Origin: Streptomyces sclerotialus | Lineage (GTDB): Bacteria > Actinomycetota > Actinomycetes > Streptomycetales > Streptomycetaceae | DNA length: 64,000 nt | NCBI GenBank assembly: GCA_000719105.1 | Contig: JODX01000010.1 | Coordinates: forward strand, 230,814 to 294,813 | Direction: 5' to 3' | Shown: piece after piece, positions 35,133 to 43,000 of the stretch | Layout: every line of letters begins with the position of its first letter | Position numbering within the stretch: position 1 is the first letter of the stretch | Notes under the pieces: model-generated | The model's database searches: none | What the model saw: the letters and a program-made list of their open reading frames with translations, nothing else | What the model was told of the DNA's origin: nothing | Translations under genes and position numbers: made by a program

Positions 35133-36452
35133 TCACACGAGCTCCTTCCCTCGCGTCTCCGGAAGCCCGAGCAGCGCGACCGCCGCCAGGCCGTAGCCGA
35201 TCGCGCCGAAGACCAGCGCGCCGCCCACGCCCCAGCTGCCGGCCAGGAAGCCGACCATGGTGGGGAAGACGGCGCCCACGGCGCGGCCGGCGTTGTACGT
35301 GAATCCCTGCCCGGTGCCGCGCACGGCCACCGGGTACAGCTCGCTGAGGTACGAGCCGAAGCCGCTGAAGATCGCCGACATGCAGAACCCGAGCGGGAAC
35401 ATGAGTGCCAGGAGCAGGCCGTTGGCGCCGCTCGGGAGGTTCGTGTACGCCACGATGCACACCGCCGACAGGACCGCGAAGAGCCAGATGTTGCGCCGGC
35501 GGCCCAGCCGGTCGGTGAGGTACCCACCGGTGACGTAGCCGGCGAACGCCCCGGAGATCTGGAGCGCGAGGTAGCCGCCGGTGCCGACCACCGACAGGTC
35601 GCGCTCCGTCTTCAGATACGTGGGTACCCAGGTGGCCAGCGTGTAGTAGCCGCCCTGGACACCGGTGGAGAGCAGTGTCGCGAAGAGCGTGGTGCGTAGC
35701 AGGCCCGGCGCGTTGGCCGTGCCCCGCCTGAAGACGGCCGCGAAGGACCCCTTCTGGCTGCTCCTCACGCGCGCGGCGGCCGCTTCCGGAGCGTCCTCGA
35801 CCGTGCGGCGCACCCACACGACGAGCAGCGCGGGCAGCGCGCCGGTCCAGAACATCACCCGCCAGGCGATGTCCTCGTCGAGGAGCTGGAAGACCAGCGT
35901 GTAGACGATGACGGCCAGCCCCCAGCCGACGGCCCAGGAGCTCTGGATCGCGCCGAGCGTACGGCCCCGGTGCTTGGCGCTCGCGTACTCGGCGACCAGG
36001 ATCGCGCCGACCGCCCACTCACCGCCGAAGCCAAGGCCCTGCACGGCCCGGAAGACCAGCAGCGTTTCGTAGTTCGGAGCAAATCCGCAGGCCACCGTGC
36101 CGACCGCGTACACGGCCACGGTGAGCATCAGTGCCTTCACCCGTCCGATCCGGTCCGCGAGCACGCCCGCGGCCGCGCCGCCGACCGCCGAGACGACCAG
36201 GGTGACCGTGGTGATCAGGCCGGTCTGCCCGCTGTCCAGACCGAAGTAGGCGGCCAGTGCCACCATGCTCAGCGGCAGCGTGAAGTAGTCGTAGGAGTCC
36301 AGGGCGTAGCCGCCGAACGCGCCGGCGAAGGCACGGCGGCCGCGCGGGCCGAGGGCCCGCAGCCAGCCGAACGCGCCGTCGTCGGCGCCCTGTCCGCCCA
36401 CTTGGGGCGGGGTGTCGGCCGTCGGGGTCCGAGAGGAGGGTTTCGTGCTCAT
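35133..36452 (-). CDS. MFS transporter, sugar/carboxylate-type
   Basis: A 439-residue transporter with ~12 helices and MFS signatures [16 protein letters not shown] and [14 protein letters not shown]. Other motifs are [18 protein letters not shown] (helix 4) and [20 protein letters not shown] (helix 9-10 loop). It resembles acid-metabolite:H+ symporters (AAHS/MHS types). Together with DUF1445 and PxpBC it suggests uptake of pyroglutamate or a related acid. The ATG at 36452 has a GAGG site. It is divergent from a GntR regulator. Confidence 0.86.
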   Translation of the reverse strand: MSTKPSSRTPTADTPPQVGGQGADDGAFGWLRALGPRGRRAFAGAFGGYALDSYDYFTLPLSMVALAAYFGLDSGQTGLITTVTLVVSAVGGAAAGVLADRIGRVKALMLTVAVYAVGTVACGFAPNYETLLVFRAVQGLGFGGEWAVGAILVAEYASAKHRGRTLGAIQSSWAVGWGLAVIVYTLVFQLLDEDIAWRVMFWTGALPALLVVWVRRTVEDAPEAAAARVRSSQKGSFAAVFRRGTANAPGLLRTTLFATLLSTGVQGGYYTLATWVPTYLKTERDLSVVGTGGYLALQISGAFAGYVTGGYLTDRLGRRRNIWLFAVLSAVCIVAYTNLPSGANGLLLALMFPLGFCMSAIFSGFGSYLSELYPVAVRGTGQGFTYNAGRAVGAVFPTMVGFLAGSWGVGGALVFGAIGYGLAAVALLGLPETRGKELV

Positions 36453-36574
36453 GGGCACCTCGCATGGGAGGACGGAGGGTGCGTGGGTGATGAGCCGTGC
36501 CGTGCGGAAGCGGAAGTGACGCCTACGGGCGCGAGCCGGTCCGGGGCCGTTCCGGCGCCTTCCCAGCAAGGTAG

Positions 36575-36593
36575 AGGATCGTTGAACGATCCT
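36575..36593. promoter_or_regulatory. Perfect 19-bp palindrome, likely GntR operator
   Basis: AGGATCGTTGAACGATCCT is an exact palindrome around a single central G, lying between the divergent MFS and GntR genes (122 bases from the MFS start, 39 from the GntR start). Its size and symmetry fit FadR/FCD-type operators. The rest of the gap 36453-36632 shows no gene. Confidence 0.72.
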
Positions 36594-36632
36594 TCAATAC
36601 CTATGTTGTTTCGTTCTTGCGTCTGCGCTTAG

Positions 36633-37352
36633 ATGCCGGGCATGGCAGAACTGACGGGACTGGCCGACGACCGGGCACTGCTGGGCCGGACCAGCACGGC
36701 GGAGCGAGTCTCGGACATCCTCAGAAGCCGGATCGCCGAGGGCTTCTTCCCGCCCGGCACCCGGCTGTCCGAGGACAGCATCGGCGGGGCGCTCGGTGTC
36801 TCCCGCAACACGCTGCGCGAGGCGTTCCGCCTGCTCACCCATGAACGGCTGCTCGTGCACGAGCTCAACCGCGGGGTCTTCGTCCGGGTGCTGACCGTGG
36901 AGGACGTCGAGGACATCTTCCGCACCCGCAGCCTCGTCGAGTGCGCGGTCGTCCGAGGGCTCGGCGAGCCCCCGTACGCCGTGGAGGGCCTCGCCAAGGC
37001 CGTCGCGGAAGGGCAGCGGTCGGCCCGTGAGGGCGACTGGAAGGGCGTGTCCACGGCCAACATCCACTTCCACCGGGAGCTGGTCGGCCTCGCGGGCAGC
37101 GAGCGCACCGACGAGCTGATGCGCAGCGTCTTCGCCGAACTCCGGCTCGCCTTCCACGTGGTGGACGACCCGCGCCGCCTCCACGAGCCGTATCTCGCCC
37201 GCAACCGCCAGCTCCTCCAGACCCTCCAGGCGGGCGACCGCGACGGCGCGGAGCGACTGCTCGCGGTCTACCTCGACGACTCGCTGAGGGGGCTGGTCGA
37301 GGTGTACGGGCGACGGGTGGCCGACGCGGGGCAGGGGATCGGGATCGTCTGA
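36633..37352 (+). CDS. GntR-family regulator, FCD (FadR-like) subgroup
   Basis: A 239-residue regulator. The winged helix is RVSDILRSRIAEGFFPPGTR with recognition part GALGVSRNTLREAFRLLTHE, and the FCD domain has EDIFRTRSLVECAVVRGLGE, HFHRELVGLAGSERTDELMR and EPYLARNRQLLQTLQAGDRD (metal-binding histidine in HFH). It probably represses the divergent MFS/DUF1445/PxpBC operon in response to a carboxylate. ATG 36633; a second ATG at 36642 is possible. Confidence 0.92.
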   Translation: MPGMAELTGLADDRALLGRTSTAERVSDILRSRIAEGFFPPGTRLSEDSIGGALGVSRNTLREAFRLLTHERLLVHELNRGVFVRVLTVEDVEDIFRTRSLVECAVVRGLGEPPYAVEGLAKAVAEGQRSAREGDWKGVSTANIHFHRELVGLAGSERTDELMRSVFAELRLAFHVVDDPRRLHEPYLARNRQLLQTLQAGDRDGAERLLAVYLDDSLRGLVEVYGRRVADAGQGIGIV

Positions 37353-37502
37353 GGGCAGGATCGTCTGAGGGGCGGGCGCCCGTTCCCGGGCCGGTACGAG
37401 GGCCGTCGGCAGCCTGGCATCCGATTCTCCGTCGGGCCTGGCGAGCAGGGGGCCCGGCGCTCGTTTGGGTCGTTGTCAGAGCGAGGACCTAATCTGTGCA
37501 CC

Positions 37503-39020
37503 GTGACTTCGCCTGCATCGACGGACAGCGTTCCGCCCCAGCTCAGCGCGGGGCCGCGCCCCGCGCCGGGCCCGGCCGCCGACGAGGGACTGGCACGGCG
37601 GCTGCGCGCGCTCGCCTGCACCGCGCCGCTGCACGACCTCGACGCGCGCAAGGCCAATCTCGCGGGTGAGTACTCGGTGTACGGCATGGCGGAGGTCGCC
37701 CTCGCCGCCATCGACCTGGTCACGCTGAACATGGACTTCGACACGGGCGCCGACCACGAGCAGATCGTCGCCCGGCTCGTCCCGCGCATCGCCGCACAGG
37801 CCCCGCAGCGCCCCGTCGCCGAGCACGAGCGGGTGGCCCGCTGGGTGTTGGAGAACCTGATCAACGTCGGCAGCGTGGACCGCGGCTTCCGGGCGGTGTA
37901 CGGCACCTTCGCGTCCGACGGCACCTATGTGCGGCGCGACTACGACTTCAAGCTGATCGAGGAGGTCCCCGGCTACGGGGGCGGCGTCTACCTCCGGACC
38001 ACCGACGAGGCCGTCAACGTCCTCGTGGGTGCCCTCGACACCGATGTCACCAGCGCGCAGATCGCCGCCGAGGTCAAGCTGGAGGTGCTGATCAGCCGCG
38101 GTCGGCTGGCCGACGCCCAGCTCGCCGCCGAACAGGCCCGCTACCGCACCGTGCAGTACTCGGAGACGCTCAGGAAGGCCCTGGACGCCACCCGCCGCAA
38201 CGTCCGCGCGGTGGACTGGCTCCAGGCCGTCCCGGACATGATCGCCGAGGCCCTCGACCACGTGGCGGACCGCTACCGCCACGAGAACGCGATCCTCACC
38301 AACATCCGCAAGGCCCGCGACGAGTCCGAGGACCCCGAGCACAAGCGGCGCGCCGCCGAGCTGGTCGACATCGTCAAGGACTGCATCCGCCGGCACACCC
38401 AGCTGCAGTCCCGGCTGCTGGAGGCCGGCCCGCTCTTCCGCGCCGAACAGGACCGCCAGGCCTTCGGCACGCCCCTGACCACGTCGGGCATCGACCTGTA
38501 CGGGCACCTGGTCGCGCCCGTCCTCCCGCTGCCCCTTCAGGAGGCGGTCCGTGTGACGGACGCGTTCTTCGCGCGCGGGACCGGGTTCCGTACGCGGGCC
38601 TCCGTGCGCGTCGGGGATCTCGTCGACCTGCTGCTGACACCGCCCGTGGAGCGCGAGCACCTGGGCGCCGAGATGCCCGAGCCGGACCTGATCGCCACCC
38701 CGGACGACAGCCGGTTCAGCGAGGAGCAGCTGGCCGTCGCCACCGAGCTGCTCGATCTGCCCGCGGACGCGCCCCGCCGGCTCTCCGGCCTGCTCGCCGA
38801 GGCCCGCCGCCAGGATCCCGAACTGCCGTACCTGGTCGCCCTGCTGGCCGTGCACGCGGCCAGCCCGCCGGTCGGCACCGCCTACCGGCAGGGCGAGGAG
38901 AAGCTGCTGTTCGCCGTGGACGACGGGACGGAGCTGGACGACCCGGAGTTCGGGGGCGCGGACCTGATCGTGGGCACGGCGCTGCTGGACGCGGTGGGAA
39001 TGGCGGCGGACAGATCATGA
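37503..39020 (+). CDS. Kleisin-like subunit of an SMC-type complex (MksF/JetA-like)
   Basis: A 505-residue mostly helical protein, first of three genes. A winged-helix-like N-terminus (residues ~30-130: MAEVALAAIDLVTLNMDFDT) precedes a helical region YLRTTDEAVNVLVGALDTDV and IAAEVKLEVLISRGRLADAQ with LAAEQARYRTVQYSETLRKA, the sort of linker that kleisins use to bridge SMC heads. The C-terminus is helical (SEEQLAVATELLDLPADAPR). The order and size match MukF/MksF/JetA. Assignment is by architecture, not by a recognised domain. GTG start 37503; the gap before it holds nothing but a small direct repeat. Confidence 0.6.
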   Translation: MTSPASTDSVPPQLSAGPRPAPGPAADEGLARRLRALACTAPLHDLDARKANLAGEYSVYGMAEVALAAIDLVTLNMDFDTGADHEQIVARLVPRIAAQAPQRPVAEHERVARWVLENLINVGSVDRGFRAVYGTFASDGTYVRRDYDFKLIEEVPGYGGGVYLRTTDEAVNVLVGALDTDVTSAQIAAEVKLEVLISRGRLADAQLAAEQARYRTVQYSETLRKALDATRRNVRAVDWLQAVPDMIAEALDHVADRYRHENAILTNIRKARDESEDPEHKRRAAELVDIVKDCIRRHTQLQSRLLEAGPLFRAEQDRQAFGTPLTTSGIDLYGHLVAPVLPLPLQEAVRVTDAFFARGTGFRTRASVRVGDLVDLLLTPPVEREHLGAEMPEPDLIATPDDSRFSEEQLAVATELLDLPADAPRRLSGLLAEARRQDPELPYLVALLAVHAASPPVGTAYRQGEEKLLFAVDDGTELDDPEFGGADLIVGTALLDAVGMAADRS

Positions 39021-39123
39021 CCGCTCCGCCGCCGGGCCGGGGACCCGCGGCTTCCCTGCCCTTTCCCGCCGTACAACAGCCCGTACCGCCGCACCCCGAA
39101 CGATCGAACAAGGAGCCCCAGCC

Positions 39124-40002
39124 GTGACCGAGCACGTCGAGTGGAGTGAGCCGGAGGCCGTCGCCGCTCCGGCGTCCGCCGCCGTCACCCCCGCCGACGC
39201 CGCCGACGCGGCGCGGCTCGTCGCCTTCGGCCTCCAGCCCAGGCTGCAGCCCGCGCGCGACCAGGAGTACGGGGAGCTGCTGCGGCGCTACCGGGAGGAC
39301 CCGCCGTTCGCGCGGCTCGCCGACGCCGTGGCCACCGGGCTGGGGCTGGTCGTCCTGGAGGTGTCCCCGCGCGCGGGCATGGCCGTGACGGCCGCCGAGG
39401 ACTCCGTGTTCGCCGTACGCATGAGCGACTACGCGCGTCGTACGTCGTCCGACGCGGGCGACCGGTTCCTGCACGGGCTGGCCCATCTCGCCGTCGCGGC
39501 CCTGGCGTTTCCCCGCCCCGAGGACCTCGCCGACGACGGGTACATCGGGCGCGTGTCGGTCAACGGCGTCGACTCCTTCGTACGGCAGGCCTGCCGCAGG
39601 CTGGAGGAGCGCGCCGAGGAGCAGGGCGAGAACACCGACCCGGCGACCGACGCGCCCGGACTGGAGGCCGCCTGGCGGATCTGGGTCAGACGCAGCGCCA
39701 CCGGGGCGACCAAGGACGCACGCAGACTGGCCGGTTCGACCACCGGCATAGTCGGCAAGGCCGTCGCGTTCCTCACCGACTCCGGGTTCCTGCAGCGCAC
39801 GGGCGACGACAACGGCGGCACCTACCGCACGACCGCCCGCTACCAGCTCCAGGTGCGCGACATGGCGGGCAGCGCCGCCATGGCCGAGCTGCTGGAGCTG
39901 GGCGTCGTCCCGGTGACCGACGGCACGGCCACACTGCTGCCCGCCGAGGACACCGACGACCTGGAGCTGGTGGCCGACGCCGGGCTGCCGTTCCACTCCT
40001 GA
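39124..40002 (+). CDS. KITE/MksE-JetB-like subunit
   Basis: A 292-residue protein. The middle (GDRFLHGLAHLAVAALAFPR, SVNGVDSFVRQACRRLEERA) is helical, and the C-terminal part STTGIVGKAVAFLTDSGFLQ followed by GTYRTTARYQLQVRDMAG reads as a winged helix. That is the KITE layout of MukE, MksE and JetB, which bind the kleisin. It starts at a GTG with an AAGGAG site, 103 bases after the kleisin-like gene, and 72 bases before the SMC-like gene. Confidence 0.58.
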   Translation: MTEHVEWSEPEAVAAPASAAVTPADAADAARLVAFGLQPRLQPARDQEYGELLRRYREDPPFARLADAVATGLGLVVLEVSPRAGMAVTAAEDSVFAVRMSDYARRTSSDAGDRFLHGLAHLAVAALAFPRPEDLADDGYIGRVSVNGVDSFVRQACRRLEERAEEQGENTDPATDAPGLEAAWRIWVRRSATGATKDARRLAGSTTGIVGKAVAFLTDSGFLQRTGDDNGGTYRTTARYQLQVRDMAGSAAMAELLELGVVPVTDGTATLLPAEDTDDLELVADAGLPFHS

Positions 40003-40074
40003 CGCTCCTGACCGAGCTCTCCGCCCGGTCCGCCACCGAACCACCGTCACGACCGACCGCGAAAGTCCGCCGCC

Positions 40075-43000
40075 ATGTACGAGCTGTCCCGGGTCCGCCT
40101 CTACTCCATCGGTCCGGCCGGTGCGCGCTACGCCGACACCGTGCTGGACCTGCGGGGTGTGGGCGAGCCCGTGCCCGACCCCGCGCCGCAGCAGGCGGAG
40201 TTCTTCGAGGAGGAGCCCGTCGGGCCGCCGCGCCGCCCGGCGCCCGCCGGCGTGCTCTTCCTGGAGAACGGCGGCGGCAAGTCCGTCCTCCTGAAACTGA
40301 TCTTCTCGGTGATGCTCCCCGGCCACCGCAACACCCTCGGCGGTGCCAGCTCCGGCGTGCTGCGCAAGTTCCTGCTCGCCGACGACTGCGGGCACGTGGC
40401 GCTGGAGTGGCAGCACACGCTGACCGGTGAGTGCGTCGTGGTCGGCAAGGCCAGCGAGTGGCGCGGACGGCAGGTCTCCAACGACCCGCGGAAGTTCGCC
40501 GAGGCCTGGTACTCCTTCCGGCCCGGCCCCGGACTCAGCCTGGACAACCTGCCGGTCGCCGAGTCCACCGCCGTACGACCGTCCGTCGAGGGCGTCTCCG
40601 GGGCGCGCGGACGGCGCCGCACGATGAAGGGCTTCCGGGACGCGCTGACGGAGGCGGGCAAGACGTACCCGCACCTGGAGGTGCACTGGGAGGAGATCCA
40701 CGACCGCTGGAACGAGCACCTCACCGACCTCGGCCTCGATCCCGAACTCTTCCGTTACCAGCGGGAGATGAACGCCGACGAGGGCGAGGCCGCCGGCCTG
40801 TTCGCGGTCAAGAAGGACTCCGACTTCACCGACCTGCTGCTGCGCGCCGTCACCGACACCCGCGACACCGACGGTCTCGCCGACCTGGTCGGCGGCTTCG
40901 GCAACAAGCTGGGCCGGCGCGCCGAGCTGATCGCCGAGCGGGACTTCACGGCCGGTTCCGTGGACCTGCTCGGCCGGATCGTGGACGCCGCCGAGGCACG
41001 GCAGCGGGCCCGTGACATCCACGCCGCCGCCGAGCGCCGCACCCGCACGCTGGCCCGCAGGCTGTCCGCCCGGGCCGGACAGGAGCGGGAGCGGGGCGCC
41101 GACCTCGCCCAGCGGGTCACCGCCGCCGCGCACGCCGTCACGGAGGCCGAGAGCGCCCGCGAGCGCAGCGCCCTCGTCGCGGCGGAACTCGCCTACCGGC
41201 ACGCCTCCCTCGCACTCTCCGCCGCCGAGAAGTCCGCCGCCGCTCAGAAGCGCGAACTCGCCGACGCACGCACCCTGCACTCCGCCTGGCAGGCCGCCGA
41301 GGCCGTGCTGCGTCACCGCGCCGCCGCCGACCGCGTCGCGCGCGTGGCCGTCGCGATCCAGGGGGCCGAGCGGGACGCCGCCCCCGCGCTCGCCGCCCGC
41401 GCCAAGGCCGCCGTCGATCTCGTACGCGCCCTGCAGAGCGCCGCCGGGAGCGCCGAGGCCCTCGCCAACGAGGGGGACGAGCGGTCCGCCGCGCTCCAGG
41501 AGGCCGGCGAGACCGCGTACCGGGACTCCACGGCCGCCGCCACCGACGCGCAGCGCGCCCGCAGCGAGGCCGGGCACCTGCGGCAGCGGCTCGCCGAGGT
41601 CGAGCAGGAGACCGCCGAGGCGGTACGGGCGGGCTGGCTCGACGACAGCGCGCCCGACGCCGACCCGGCGCGGGCCGCGCTCGCCGCCAGTGACGCGGAG
41701 AAGACGGCCGTCGCCGCCTGGGACACCGCGCGCGAGGCCTCCCGCCGCGCCTCCGAGCATGCCCGGGAGGCCGCCTCCGCCGAGTCGCGCGCCGAGCTGA
41801 CCGCGGCCCGCGCGGCGGACGCGGCCACGGCGGCCGAGCGCGCGTACGAGGCCGAGCGCCGCACGGCCGAGGCACTGGCGGCGGAGGAGCGGCTCGCAGA
41901 GCTGCTGAGCCTGCCGAGCGCCTCCGGTGGGGTGCCGGCGCCGAGGCGCGGCGACGCCGACGGCGGCAGCGAGGGCGGCACCGAGGCCGCGAGCGGAACC
42001 CAGGACGGCGCGGCCGGGAAGACTGGTCGCGGCGCGGCCCCCCGCGACCTCGCCGACGGCCCCCTCACCCCGGAAGAACTGGACCGCTGCGCCGACGCAT
42101 TGCGCGAGCTGCTCGACGAGAACGTCACCGCCGCCGAACGGCACCTCTTCGAACTGCGCACCGCGGCAGCCGACGACGCCCGGATCCTCGGCGCCCTCGG
42201 TGACGGCGGACTGCTCCCGCCCGGCCCGGACGTGCTCGCCACCGTGGAGTTCCTCGGCGAGCACGGCATCCCCGCCCTTCCCGGCTGGCGCTACCTCGCC
42301 CAGGCGGTCGACCCGGCCGACCACGCGCGCGTGCTCGCGGCGCGGCCCGAGCTGGTCGACGGCGTGATCATCACTGACCCGGACAGCCACGCCCGGGCCC
42401 GTGACGCCCTCTCCGGCGCCGCGCTGCTGCCCCGCTCCACGGTGGCCGTGGGCACCGCCGCCGCGCTGCTCGCGCCCACCCCGGCCCCGGACGCCGGCGA
42501 CACCGGCGTCTTCCTCGTCCCGCCGAACCCGGCCATGCACGACGAGCACGCCGCCGACGAGGAGCGGCAGGCCCTGCGCGCGCGGGCGACCGAGCGCGAC
42601 GAGGAGATCCGCACGCTCGCCGCGCGCCTCGGCAAGGACCGCGAGCTGGCGGCACGGCTCGCCTCGTGGCGCACGGGCTGCCCGGCGGGACGGCTCACCG
42701 AGCTCGCCGAGGCCGCCCGCGGGACACGCGCGTTCGCCGAGGAGGCCGAGGCCGAGCTCGCCGAGGCGCGCACCGTACGGGCCGAGGCCGAGGAGGCCGC
42801 CGCCGAGGCCGCCCAGGTGCGCGACGAACGCCAGGAGACCGCACAGCGGGCCCGGCGCGCCGCCGACGCCCTCGCCGGACTCGCCTTCCGCCTGCGGGAA
42901 CGCGCCGCCTGGCAGGTCAGGCTGCGGGAACTCGCCGACGAGGCCGCCGAGTCGGAGGCCCGCGCCCAGACCTGCCTGGAGCGGGCCCGCGCCGCCGACG

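Noticed and set aside
37342..37370. 13-bp direct repeat GGATCGTCTGAGG around the GntR stop codon
   Set aside because: A short local duplication; no functional reading.
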